Positions 54,434-63,004 of a DNA stretch of 64,000 bases are shown in pieces. The notes beneath the pieces were generated by a model. That model searched no databases, was not told the DNA's origin, and was given only the letters and a program-made list of their open reading frames with translations. A program made the position numbers and the translations under genes. Position 1 is the stretch's first letter. Every line of letters starts with the position of its first letter. Source of the DNA: Streptomyces jumonjinensis (GTDB taxonomy: Bacteria > Actinomycetota > Actinomycetes > Streptomycetales > Streptomycetaceae); assembly GCF_009600885.1 (NCBI RefSeq), contig NZ_VCLA01000170.1, forward strand, positions 169,638-233,637, in the 5' to 3' direction.

Positions 54434-55534
54434 TCACCGCAGTACGAGGCTGTCCCGGATCACCTTGTCGCTGGCGCGCAGAGCCGCCGACAGCTCAGCG
54501 TGCAGATGATCCGGGATGGCCCCGGTGCCCAGCGCGCAGGCCCGGACCAAGGCACGGCAGTCCTGAGCTTCTCGGTCCGTGGCCAGGGTGAGGAAGAGTG
54601 GGTGGGCCAGGACCTCGCGGGCTGCGTAGCCGTCCTCGGCCTCCGTCGTCCTGCGGTGGAGGTCTTCCACGATGCGCTGAGCGCCGACCGCTTCGACGGC
54701 ATCGACCGCGTCGAGAACAGTGAGGCCGAGCCGGATGTCGAAGACGGTCATCCCAGGTTCTGCCGGCCGTTGAAGGTAGACCGCGATCAGCTCTGCCAGA
54801 TGGGCGTCGAACGGCTGCTGGGCATCGCGGCGGCACAGGACGGTCAGGCACGCTGTGACGGCTTGTTCCCACGGGTCGCCGGGCGTCGTGTCGTGGAGGA
54901 GAGCTGCTGCCGATGCCGTGTCGCCGGAAACGAGAGCCGCCAGTACGGCGACCTGGCGGCCGTCGAACATTCGCTTGCCGACGCCTCGGTGGGACTTGAT
55001 GTGCGTCAGGGCCTCGGCCCAGCGGCCGGCGGTGGTCAGGGTGCGGGTGCCGTCGGCGAGGAGTACCCGCCAGAGCCAAGCACGGACCTCTTGGCGGTCG
55101 GCTTCGGTCGCCGTGAGGTCCGCCGGTATCTCGACGCCGTCGAAGCGGGCATGTGCGCCTGCTTCGACGGTTCCGTACAGGTCGAGCAGTCGTTGCCGTC
55201 CCTCGTCGGCGCGGCCGGTGCGGATCTGGAGGCGGGCGAGGTTGACGACGGGTTCGAGTCCGCGGATCGCGCTCATCCCGGGCAGCGGACAGGCGTGGAG
55301 GTACGCGGCGGCGTGCTGGTGGCACAGCTCGCGCGCCAGGTCGGGAAGGCCCAGGTCGGAGGCGATGAGCGCGGCCTGGTTGTACACGGCCGACGCCAGG
55401 CCCTGGTCGGCCTTCCGTACCGCGGTGTCGGCCAGATCGACGAGCGCGCGGATGCGTTGGGGCAGGGGTAAGCAGGTGGGGCGGAATCGGGCGACGAGCG
55501 GGAAGCGCTGGGCGGTGGGTCCGTGCGGGTCCAT
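54434..55534 (-). CDS. Helical-repeat (TPR-like) protein of the lanthipeptide operon, unknown function
   Basis: A 366-aa protein of helix-pair repeats such as GLASAVYNQAALIASDLGLPDLARELCHQHAAAYL and RTGRADEGRQRLLDLYGTVEAG, typical of TPR-like scaffolds. No DNA-binding or catalytic motif and no signal peptide. It is the last gene of the minus-strand operon, 75 bp after the methyltransferase gene. ATG 55534 has CGGGGG close upstream. It could be a chaperone for the modification complex, an immunity protein or a signalling protein; the sequence does not decide. Confidence 0.7.
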   Translation of the reverse strand: MDPHGPTAQRFPLVARFRPTCLPLPQRIRALVDLADTAVRKADQGLASAVYNQAALIASDLGLPDLARELCHQHAAAYLHACPLPGMSAIRGLEPVVNLARLQIRTGRADEGRQRLLDLYGTVEAGAHARFDGVEIPADLTATEADRQEVRAWLWRVLLADGTRTLTTAGRWAEALTHIKSHRGVGKRMFDGRQVAVLAALVSGDTASAAALLHDTTPGDPWEQAVTACLTVLCRRDAQQPFDAHLAELIAVYLQRPAEPGMTVFDIRLGLTVLDAVDAVEAVGAQRIVEDLHRRTTEAEDGYAAREVLAHPLFLTLATDREAQDCRALVRACALGTGAIPDHLHAELSAALRASDKVIRDSLVLR

Positions 55535-55609
55535 GAGTCCCCCGGGGCGTGGGCGGGGACGGTGCCCGCCCACAGAGGCCGACGGGCACCGTCCTCTATC
55601 TGCGGGGCA

Positions 55610-57691
55610 TCACTGCCAGTCGACGACGATCCGGTTCAGCGGCGTGTCGAGGGCGAAGAGACCGGGGCGCTGTTCGACGGGCGGAGCGTCGAGGGGCTGG
55701 ATCTCAAAGGTGGCCTCCCGACTGCGGTACTCCCGGTCCCAGGTGCGGACGGCGTCGGCGACGTTCGCGGCCAGTTCGTCGCTGCCGGGGCCGTGGCCGA
55801 TGACACCGAACTCCCAGAGCTTGCCGCCCTCCGGGGTCCTCTTCTCCAGCAGCCGCCGGGCCAGGTAGGTGACGGCGCCCTTCTCCACGGCGGCGGTGGA
55901 CGAGGGGTAGGGGTCCTCGGCGAGCAGGCCGCCCTTGGCGCTCTGCGGGAAGAGCATCCGGATCAGCCCGGAGGGCAGGAAGCAGGTGAGGAACAGCTCC
56001 ATCCATTCCGGTGACTCCATGGCGCGGACCGTCATCCCGGTCCACTCCTCGGTGCGCGGCTGCTCCAGAACACGGGCGACGGCGTCGGCGTCGATGTTCT
56101 GGCCGGCGGGGGCCTGGAGCCGGACGGTGCCGTCGGCGCTGAGCGGGATGACACGGCGGTCGTCGTCGGCGATACCCCGCCGGAGCGGCATGAAGGTGTT
56201 CATCTCACTGCCGAGGGACACCCACCGGCCGTCGCGCTGTTCGTACGCGATGGAGCGGGCGACGCTGCCCTTGAGGCGCTGGGGGACGAGGAGCCGTCCG
56301 CCGGGGGCGAGCTGGTCCAGCCAGGCGTGCGGCACACCGTGCGCGCCGACGGCGGCGATGATCCGGTCGTAGGGTGCGCCTTCCGCGTATCCGAGGGCTC
56401 CGTCCCTGGTCACGGCCTCGACATTGTTGATCCCGGCGGCGGCCAGGTGGGCGCGGGCGCCCTCCACGAGGTCGTCGTCGATGTCGAGAGTGGTGACGTG
56501 ACCAGTCTCGCCAACCAGGTGCGCGAGAAGTGCGGCGTTGTAGCCGCTTCCGGCGCCGAGTTCGAGGACGCGGTCGCCGGGCCGGACGTCGAGCTGGTCC
56601 AGCATGAGGGCGACGACCCCCGGCTGGGAGGCGCAGGAGATGGAGGTGCCGTCGGTGTCGTACTTGATGTGCACCGGCGCGTTGGCGTAGGCGTCTTCGA
56701 GCGACGCGTCGGGCACGAACACATGGCGGGGGACGGCCCGCAGGGCGGTCTCGACGGCGGAGGTGCGGGCGTGTCCGTTCGCCCGAATCTGGTCGACCAG
56801 GGCGTTCCGAAGGCACTCGGCATCCGCCGAGTCGGTGGTGATCGTGTCGGTGTTCACCGCGCCGACGCTATCGACGTCCGCCGCTGCCCCGCTGGGCGAC
56901 GCGGTGTTGTCACTGGTTCCCATGACTACCTCTCGTGCGATGTTGAACAGAGCGCTCTGGTCGTCCCGAAGGAGACCGGCGCGGTTGGCGTAGAAGATCA
57001 CGTGGTGGGCGAGCACGGCCCGCAGCCCACGGGTGAGACCACCGTGGTCCGCGAGATCAGCGAGCGTCGCCCCCGTCCGCTCGAAGGCGGTGACCCATTC
57101 GTCGTGCCTGTGGAACGGGCCGCCCTGGTGGCAGAGACTGCGGGCGTCGGCCGTCATCAACTTCCGTACGGCGGGAGCAAGCTCGGCGGCGCGCTCGGCC
57201 GGCAGCCGATCGGTGGCCGGTCGAAGGGCGGCGACCTTCGACCAGACGTCCCCCTGCTCGAACCAGTCGAGTCCGGCACCGCGCATCATGACGCTCACCA
57301 GCAGTACTGCGGTCTCCCGGCGCCCTAGGTGCTCTGGGCCCGGCTGGTACGTCAGCAGGTGGCGGCAGTCGCTGTGGAACAGTTCGTGGGCAGCGTCCAT
57401 GGCCGCCTGGCCGCCGAATGCGTCAGTCTCGGGCTCGTATATGCCGGGCAGCCACGACACGACCGAGCCCTCACCGACGAGGTCGTCCAGCAGCGACTCC
57501 ACGCGTGGGGCCGGTTCGTCGGCGCGGTACCGCAGGGGCCAGGGCTGTTTGTTCATGAACCACCAGCCGGAGAGCTGCTCGGCGGCTTCGGCGGCGATCA
57601 GGGCGGGAGTGAGGCGTTCGACGATGACGGGCCGGGCGCGTGAACGGTCGACGAAGGTGATGTTGTGCTGCTGCCAGCGGTCGGAGGGCAT
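55610..57691 (-). CDS. FxLD-system methyltransferase: LanB C-terminal-like domain fused to PIMT-type O-methyltransferase
   Basis: A 693-aa fusion. Residues 1-~255 resemble the thiopeptide-type/SpaB C-terminal domain of LanB enzymes (WQQHNITFVDRSRARPVIVERL, ELFHSDCRHLL). Residues ~290-690 are a protein-L-isoaspartate O-methyltransferase: RHVFVPDASLEDAYA, then SAM motif VLELGAGSGYN (about 374) and DRIIAAVGAHGVPHAWLDQLAPGGRLLVP. Lanthipeptide-associated members (LanS-A) methylate a core Asp, which collapses to succinimide and then isoaspartate. ATG 57691 has GAAGGA seven bases upstream. A second in-frame ATG at 56923, behind GAGAGGTAGTC, would give a 437-aa methyltransferase alone. Confidence 0.88.
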   Translation of the reverse strand: MPSDRWQQHNITFVDRSRARPVIVERLTPALIAAEAAEQLSGWWFMNKQPWPLRYRADEPAPRVESLLDDLVGEGSVVSWLPGIYEPETDAFGGQAAMDAAHELFHSDCRHLLTYQPGPEHLGRRETAVLLVSVMMRGAGLDWFEQGDVWSKVAALRPATDRLPAERAAELAPAVRKLMTADARSLCHQGGPFHRHDEWVTAFERTGATLADLADHGGLTRGLRAVLAHHVIFYANRAGLLRDDQSALFNIAREVVMGTSDNTASPSGAAADVDSVGAVNTDTITTDSADAECLRNALVDQIRANGHARTSAVETALRAVPRHVFVPDASLEDAYANAPVHIKYDTDGTSISCASQPGVVALMLDQLDVRPGDRVLELGAGSGYNAALLAHLVGETGHVTTLDIDDDLVEGARAHLAAAGINNVEAVTRDGALGYAEGAPYDRIIAAVGAHGVPHAWLDQLAPGGRLLVPQRLKGSVARSIAYEQRDGRWVSLGSEMNTFMPLRRGIADDDRRVIPLSADGTVRLQAPAGQNIDADAVARVLEQPRTEEWTGMTVRAMESPEWMELFLTCFLPSGLIRMLFPQSAKGGLLAEDPYPSSTAAVEKGAVTYLARRLLEKRTPEGGKLWEFGVIGHGPGSDELAANVADAVRTWDREYRSREATFEIQPLDAPPVEQRPGLFALDTPLNRIVVDWQ

Positions 57692-57713
57692 CGAGGGTCC
57701 TTCGGGCGGTGGA

Positions 57714-58946
57714 TCAGGCGATGAGCAGGCAGGAGTCCCAAGCGGATCGGGGCGAGGTGGTGGTGCTGGGCGCGATGAGCGCCAGGGCGACACCGGCAGC
57801 ACCGTCGAGCAGGCCAGGATCTCCGCTCCCGAGCGCTGCGTCCGGTGGGAGGATCTCGTTCAGGAGCGCCGGGATCGCGGCGCGTATCCGGTCCACGGTC
57901 GTGGCATGGGCGTCCTCCGCGACGCGGGCCGCCAGGTGGGCAAGCCCTGCGACGCCGTGGCAGAGGCCGTTGTCCGTGATGGCCTTGAGTTGGTCGGCGT
58001 CAGTGAGAGCAGCCACGAGGGCGTTCTCCGCCCGGACGCGGCGGCGGGTGTCGCCGAGGGCGAGCCCGGCGAGCTGCTGAGCACGGGCGAGACCGGCGGT
58101 CCCGTAGCACCAGGATGGCCGCCGGGGCGTGGACGGGGTGAGGCGGCCGGTACGCAGTTCGTCCCGGGTGATCCAGTACGGCCATGCCGGGCCGGGCCCG
58201 GTCTCCCAGCGGTCCAGCCACGCCAGGATGGTGCGCATCGCCGCGTGGTGCCCGCTGACGACGGTGCCATGCCGGGCGGCCAAGGCCAGGAGGGCGAGTA
58301 CGCCGCCGATGCCGTGCGCCATGCCGTGGTTGGCGTGGCCGCCGGGGAAGCGGTCGTCCGGATTGCCCGAGGGGCCGGTCTCCGTCCACCAGCCTGGCAG
58401 GGGCTCGTCCTGCTCGGTCGGCGGTTCAGTGAGGCGTACGCAGTAGGCGAGCACGGCACGAGTCGTGTCGCCGTCGGGGCTGCGGCGCAGAAGATAGGCC
58501 GCGTATCCGGTGAGTCCTCGGATGACGTCGAACTCGGCGAGCTGCGGTAGCCGTCCGGCGTCGATGCGGCGATGAGCGGCCTCCAGACGGCGCCGGACGT
58601 CGATCACGATCTGTCGGTCCAACGAGTCCAGGGCACTCTGGTAGGCCCCGGGGAAGCGGTCCGCCGCACAGGCCAGGGCATGGGCGAGGGCGGGAGCGCC
58701 GTAGAAGGGGTGGCTGTCAGGACCGCTGGTGAGAGGTTGGCGGGAGGCGGCGGTGAGCCAGTCGTGAGCGCGTTGCCGCGGCCCGAGGCCGTGCGCGGCC
58801 CGTTCGATGTGCAGGAGTGCGATGCCGGGAGGGCCATAGGCCAGGTGCTGCCCGTACGCGGGCACGGCCCAGGACCGGGGCACATCGGGATCGGCGAGCT
58901 GGGACGAGATGGCGTCGGCCAGGTCAAGGGCCGGGTGGGTGGTCAT
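57714..58946 (-). CDS. lanC: Lanthionine synthetase C-like cyclase (LanC)
   Basis: A 410-aa zinc enzyme of the alpha/alpha-toroid LanC family. It adds Cys thiols to dehydroamino acids to form (methyl)lanthionine rings. Zinc ligands: Cys 280 in WCYGTAGLA, and Cys 329-His 330 in NGLCHGVAGL. GGHANHGMAHGIGG (about 202-215) holds the catalytic-site His. ATG 58946 has GGGGAGG five bases upstream and overlaps the lanB stop by 4 nt (ATGA), so it is translationally coupled. The methyltransferase gene follows after 22 bp. Confidence 0.93.
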   Translation of the reverse strand: MTTHPALDLADAISSQLADPDVPRSWAVPAYGQHLAYGPPGIALLHIERAAHGLGPRQRAHDWLTAASRQPLTSGPDSHPFYGAPALAHALACAADRFPGAYQSALDSLDRQIVIDVRRRLEAAHRRIDAGRLPQLAEFDVIRGLTGYAAYLLRRSPDGDTTRAVLAYCVRLTEPPTEQDEPLPGWWTETGPSGNPDDRFPGGHANHGMAHGIGGVLALLALAARHGTVVSGHHAAMRTILAWLDRWETGPGPAWPYWITRDELRTGRLTPSTPRRPSWCYGTAGLARAQQLAGLALGDTRRRVRAENALVAALTDADQLKAITDNGLCHGVAGLAHLAARVAEDAHATTVDRIRAAIPALLNEILPPDAALGSGDPGLLDGAAGVALALIAPSTTTSPRSAWDSCLLIA

Positions 58947-61900
58947 GATGGCCTCCCCTTTGTACGGGCGATCCAGGCGAGAGCGGCAGCGCGCGCCAGG
59001 TAGAGGCACACCTCTTCCTCGGGGAAGTTCACCGCGACATGCCGTACGAAGTGGACGTGCAAGAGGGACGTCAGAACGTCGTCGACGGCGATTCCCTGAG
59101 TGTCCGGGCCCGGCAGATGGGGCCGGTAGGCGGCAAGGGCCGCGTCCCGTTCCGCCCACCCGGACACGATGACGTCCCCGCCCGGTACTCCGCGCAGCGC
59201 CGCCCAGTCGCCACGGGGGTCGGCCAGCCGTACGGCCTCCGCGAATTGCGGGCGCGGGACGGGCACGGGAGCCGTCGGCGGAATGTGGTCGACCAGCCAC
59301 CGCATCCCAGCTTCCGTGCTGCCGAGGAAGGCGGAGGCGATGGCGACAGTGTGCGCCGCCACCAGGGCACGTTGGCCGGGACGCTGCCGCTGCGCGAGCT
59401 GCGTCATCACGGCGCGCGAGTCGGCCCGGAAGACCTCTTCGGCAGCCTCCCACGCCGCTCCGGAACCCCAGCGGCCCATCTCGCGGTACGAGGTCGGATA
59501 GCGCAGATCGGCAAGCAGGCCGGCCCGGCGCAGTTCGTCGGCCCACTCGCTCACCGCACGGGCGGTCTCGCCGAAGGCGTCCGGATGGGGGAGGGCGATA
59601 CGGAGGCGGAGATGCTGGGCCGGGTGGCGGAAGCGGATGAGCCACCACGGCGGGTTGCCGAGCCGCTCCAGCAGGCCGGGCAGGTGCTGGGCGAGCACGG
59701 TGTCCTGGCGGCGGGCATCTCCGTACAGGGTGGCCAGGAGTACGGGGGAGGTGGCTGGCGGCTGCATCTGTGCTGGTGAGAGTGCACGAGCCGGGGTGGG
59801 GGCGGGCAGGGGCGGCCACACCGCCGGCCGTACCGCCTTGAGCGGCAAGACGACCTCGTGGGCACGCCCACCGCACCAGCCGTACCCCTCCGGGGCTTCG
59901 ACGAGCATGGCGGTGTGCGCACGGTCGAGGTGCTGGCGGAGCAGCGTTCGGTGACCGGCCTCTTCGAGGTCGAGGAAGAGGTGCCGGTCGCCCTCTCCGA
60001 GATAGACGTGACGCGGCAGCCGTCGACGGGCACGCCAGTCGGCCAGGGCTGCGTCCCACTCGGCGCCGCTGGGCAACTCCGACGACTCCAGCCGCCAGCG
60101 CGCCGGGGCCAGCACCGTTCGTCCGTAGCGGAGGCGCGGAAGGAACGGCATCGCTGCGGCGGCGCCCCAGTCGAAGACGGTGACCTGTGCACACTGGGCA
60201 CGGGACAGCTCGGTGAGATACCGCGCCAGCGGCGGGGTGTGCGTGCGCAGGTTCAGCGCGTTCATCCCCACCGCTTCGACACGATGGCCCCGCCCGGGAG
60301 CGGCCAGGTACATCCGGCGTCCGTCGCACGCGACCGCGAGGTCGTCGAGGGTGAGAACGCCCGGTTCCGGGGCGCGATGCTCCTGGAGGCTGATCACGGT
60401 GGGCAGGACCTGAGGTGTACGAGTGACGTGAGCGCTCTCGGGGAGGAGCGGCGGGAAGGAGAGCTGCGCGGGCACGGTGTCGCCGTCCGCGGTCGGGGGA
60501 TCAGCCAGCTCCGTGCTCAGCGCCTCGCGGTCGCCAGGCTCCAGCACGCTGAGGAAGCGACCTGTGGAGACGCCAGCACCGCGTGACACGCTCACGATCT
60601 CCAGTCGGAACCGCCCGCGCCGCAAATCGTCCAAGCTGGCTGAGTGCACCCGTACGCCCACCTCCAGGTGCGGCGGTACTCGTGGTTCGTCGGGCCCCAC
60701 ATCGAGAGCGGCGATCAGCTCGTCGGTGAGGACGACCTCCTTCTGGCCTTCGAGCGCGGCTGTCTGCGCTAGGCGTACGAGTACGTCGTCCCGAGCGGAG
60801 ACCCGAGGCCGACGCGCACCGGCCGGCGTGCCCGGGTAGCCCTCGGGATAGCCGACGCCGCTGTCTGCCACGACCTCCTTGAGCGGCACCATCGTGCCGA
60901 TGCCGTACCGCTCGTAGAACCGCTGGTGATACTCACCCCACGCAACGGTTCCATACGGGCGCGCGCTCAACCGGGTCAGGACGAGCGCGGCACGCTCGAC
61001 TTCCCGGGCCACCGCCTCCGGCAGTACGAGCTGGGCGTTCAGCCGTAGGTCGAACGCGATGGGGTGGCGCTTCCCGTCCGGCACGAGCTCCCGCATCCGC
61101 GCGGCGGCTCTGTCCCGACCGTCATGCGTGGAGCACTCCCTCAAGGCTGACCGGATCGCGCGCAGCTCGGCCACCGTCTTCGAGATCCGTGCAATGCTCT
61201 CGGCTTCGACGGCGTCGAGCTGGTCGAGGAGGTACCCGAGAGCGTCGGTCTCCGTGCTCGGGGCGTGCAGGCTGGTGATCAACACCCGCCGTCGGATCAG
61301 CTCCGCCAACAGCCGACGGGTCTTCTCCGGCCCGGCCTCGGGGAACTCCGCCCGGAGCTTGCTCAGGAGCAGCCCAACCCCGATCGGCTCCTCGGCTGCG
61401 GTGAGGGCCGCACGCACGGGTGAGGTGAGGGTCAGTGACGCCTCGACAGCACTGGTCCCGTCGCCTCGGTCATCGGACTGAAACGGCACGATGAGCCGGT
61501 CCCCACGGACCGACGCGGTGCTGTTGGCAACGACGGGCAGCCGTTCGAGCAGCTCCGGGCACGACTCCAGCCGCTGTACGACGCTGGACAGCCACTCCGC
61601 CCCGGCCCGGCCGACGAGCACATGCTCCTCGCCCCAGTCCGCACTCACCTGCGATCCGAACTTCGCGGTGGCCACACCGGCGAACAGCCCAAAAGGAGTC
61701 GCCCGGTGCTGGGCCCGCAACAGGTATCGGACCACGGAAAGCACCGCACGCCGGAGGGCCCGTGGATCGGACCGTTGACCCGTGCACAGGCCCTGTACTT
61801 GCGCGGCCAGGGCAGGGCTGGAGTGCTTCAAGGTCTCGGCGAAGTCCTCGTCCGCCATGACCGCGCACAGCCACGCCGCTTGATTTGCTGCGGCATCGGG

Positions 61901-62008
61901 CAGCCCGTCGTCCAGGTCGGGCCAGGGAGGGACCGCCAGCGGCGACTGGGCGACGGTGCGCACGAGGGCAGTTGTTCCGGCGCGGAATGCCGCGGTCGTC
62001 GTAACCAC
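58943..62008 (-). CDS. lanB: Class I lanthipeptide dehydratase (LanB)
   Basis: A full-length LanB of 1021 aa. Residues ~1-720 are the glutamylation domain (e.g. LRRAVLSVVRYLLRAQHRATPFGLFAGVATAKFG), which uses glutamyl-tRNA to activate Ser/Thr. Residues ~750-1010 are the SpaB C-terminal elimination domain (LLATLYGDARRQDTVLAQHLPGLLERL; WWLIRFRHPAQHLRLRI). It would convert Thr of the precursor to dehydrobutyrine. GTG 62008 follows GGAGGTAGTCG. A strong hairpin separates it from the precursor gene. Confidence 0.94.
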   Translation of the reverse strand: MVTTTAAFRAGTTALVRTVAQSPLAVPPWPDLDDGLPDAAANQAAWLCAVMADEDFAETLKHSSPALAAQVQGLCTGQRSDPRALRRAVLSVVRYLLRAQHRATPFGLFAGVATAKFGSQVSADWGEEHVLVGRAGAEWLSSVVQRLESCPELLERLPVVANSTASVRGDRLIVPFQSDDRGDGTSAVEASLTLTSPVRAALTAAEEPIGVGLLLSKLRAEFPEAGPEKTRRLLAELIRRRVLITSLHAPSTETDALGYLLDQLDAVEAESIARISKTVAELRAIRSALRECSTHDGRDRAAARMRELVPDGKRHPIAFDLRLNAQLVLPEAVAREVERAALVLTRLSARPYGTVAWGEYHQRFYERYGIGTMVPLKEVVADSGVGYPEGYPGTPAGARRPRVSARDDVLVRLAQTAALEGQKEVVLTDELIAALDVGPDEPRVPPHLEVGVRVHSASLDDLRRGRFRLEIVSVSRGAGVSTGRFLSVLEPGDREALSTELADPPTADGDTVPAQLSFPPLLPESAHVTRTPQVLPTVISLQEHRAPEPGVLTLDDLAVACDGRRMYLAAPGRGHRVEAVGMNALNLRTHTPPLARYLTELSRAQCAQVTVFDWGAAAAMPFLPRLRYGRTVLAPARWRLESSELPSGAEWDAALADWRARRRLPRHVYLGEGDRHLFLDLEEAGHRTLLRQHLDRAHTAMLVEAPEGYGWCGGRAHEVVLPLKAVRPAVWPPLPAPTPARALSPAQMQPPATSPVLLATLYGDARRQDTVLAQHLPGLLERLGNPPWWLIRFRHPAQHLRLRIALPHPDAFGETARAVSEWADELRRAGLLADLRYPTSYREMGRWGSGAAWEAAEEVFRADSRAVMTQLAQRQRPGQRALVAAHTVAIASAFLGSTEAGMRWLVDHIPPTAPVPVPRPQFAEAVRLADPRGDWAALRGVPGGDVIVSGWAERDAALAAYRPHLPGPDTQGIAVDDVLTSLLHVHFVRHVAVNFPEEEVCLYLARAAALAWIARTKGRPS

Positions 62009-62038
62009 CGACTACCTCCGTAGGGTGCGGAAACGGGC

Positions 62039-62074
62039 GGCTGGTGCCGCCGCACGAAGGCGGCGGCACCAGCC
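62039..62074 (-). terminator. Attenuator hairpin between precursor and lanB
   Basis: A perfect 14-bp stem (GGCTGGTGCCGCCG and its complement) with an 8-nt loop in the 84-bp gap. It has no U tract on the transcribed side. It probably lets most transcripts end after the precursor gene while some continue into lanB. Confidence 0.8.
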
Positions 62075-62092
62075 GAACTGGCCACAGACAGG

Positions 62093-62272
62093 TCAGGCGA
62101 CGTTGGTGGTGCAGGCCCCGCAGGTGGTACCGCAGTTGTCGTCGGTCAGGTTGACCAGCCCGGCCGGGTCGGCGATCTCGGCGAGGGAGACGTCCAGGTC
62201 GAAGCCGTCCGATGCGTCCGGTGCCTGGGGGCGGACCGGAGTGAAACTGGGTACCACGGTGTTGCGCGTCAT
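62093..62272 (-). CDS. lanA: FxLD-family lanthipeptide precursor peptide
   Basis: A 59-aa peptide. The leader has the F-x-L-D motif as FDLDV (residues 24-28), then SLAEIADPAGLVN. The Cys/Thr-rich core TDDNCGTTCGACTTNVA has Cys 47, 51 and 54, Thr 43, 49, 50, 55 and 56, and Asp 44/45 as possible target of the methyltransferase. T43-C47 and T50-C54 have the usual spacing for methyllanthionine rings. ATG 62272 has AAGGAGG about 8 bases upstream, the strongest binding site in the cluster. The gene lies 54 bp after the ATP-binding regulator gene and before the attenuator. Confidence 0.93.
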   Translation of the reverse strand: MTRNTVVPSFTPVRPQAPDASDGFDLDVSLAEIADPAGLVNLTDDNCGTTCGACTTNVA

Positions 62273-62326
62273 GGTGACTACCTCCTTGTTTCATGGGTTC
62301 ACTGATTGATGTGGCCGACGGGTCGT

Positions 62327-62773
62327 TCATCCGTCGCTGGTGAGCTGAAGCTCGGCCCAGACCTCCTTGCCCCATGGGCACCTGTCCGAGCCGTACAGGT
62401 CATAGCCCCAGCAGTCCGACACCGCGTCGATGAGGAGCAGGCCGCGGCCTGACTCATCACCGTGATCCGCGTGGCCGGCGGCGGGCAGACGCTCCGGTTC
62501 CCAGTCCACGACGCCGACACGGACTCGCGACGCGCTCGGTCGTCCCACGGTCAGACGGATGTCGTGGCACGAGGTGTGCTTCGACGCGTTCGCGATCAGC
62601 TCCGTGACGATCAGCACGGCACCGTCGGCGAGTTCATCCAGGCACCACGCACCAAGTACACGCTGGACGAGCTTGCGGCAGGTCTCAGCGGTGGACGGCT
62701 GGCACGGGATGGTCTGGCTGTAGGCGGGACGCCCGACGCGGGCGGCATGGACAGGTGTGTTGAGACTCGTCAT
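62327..62773 (-). CDS. RsbW-like ATP-binding protein (anti-sigma/kinase-like regulator)
   Basis: A 148-aa GHKL-fold protein. N-box VTELIANASKH (about 57-67), and the ATP-lid ESGRGLLLIDAVSDCWGYD (about 107-125). Such stand-alone HATPase proteins are abundant in Streptomyces, often paired with HTH/DUF397 regulators. It is the first gene of the lanthipeptide operon and divergent from the HTH-type regulator gene. ATG 62773 has GAAGG about 9 bases upstream. Whether it controls the cluster through a sigma factor is not shown by sequence. Confidence 0.88.
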   Translation of the reverse strand: MTSLNTPVHAARVGRPAYSQTIPCQPSTAETCRKLVQRVLGAWCLDELADGAVLIVTELIANASKHTSCHDIRLTVGRPSASRVRVGVVDWEPERLPAAGHADHGDESGRGLLLIDAVSDCWGYDLYGSDRCPWGKEVWAELQLTSDG

Positions 62774-62820
62774 GGGAATGGAGCCTTCGGGTTGTCTCGG
62801 CGCCCGGTCCGCCCCTTGCG

Positions 62821-62849
62821 AGATGTGAGCGTGTGGACCGGGCCGTCAA
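62821..62849 (-). promoter_or_regulatory. Candidate promoter of the lanthipeptide operon
   Basis: On the minus strand TTGACG (62,849-62,844) and ACATCT (62,826-62,821) are separated by 17 bp and lie about 48 bases before the first gene. The -35 is a good match and the -10 a moderate one. Confidence 0.35.
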
Positions 62850-63004
62850 CAGCCGCCCGGGATGGTGGGCGGCCGACACCCAGATAACCCCGGCTTCCGT
62901 TCGGTTGGTTAGGACCATCAGGCATGCGCTCAACGGGTCGACCTAGGGCGATTTGCCCCAGCATTTACCTGACGATTGGGCGACGCGAGCGCTACCGTGC
63001 CGGG

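Noticed and set aside
58947-60329. Upstream open frame in register with lanC
   Set aside because: It lies opposite in frame within lanB on the same strand and has a Pro/Arg-rich composition; the lanC start at 58,946 has a strong binding site and couples to the lanB stop.
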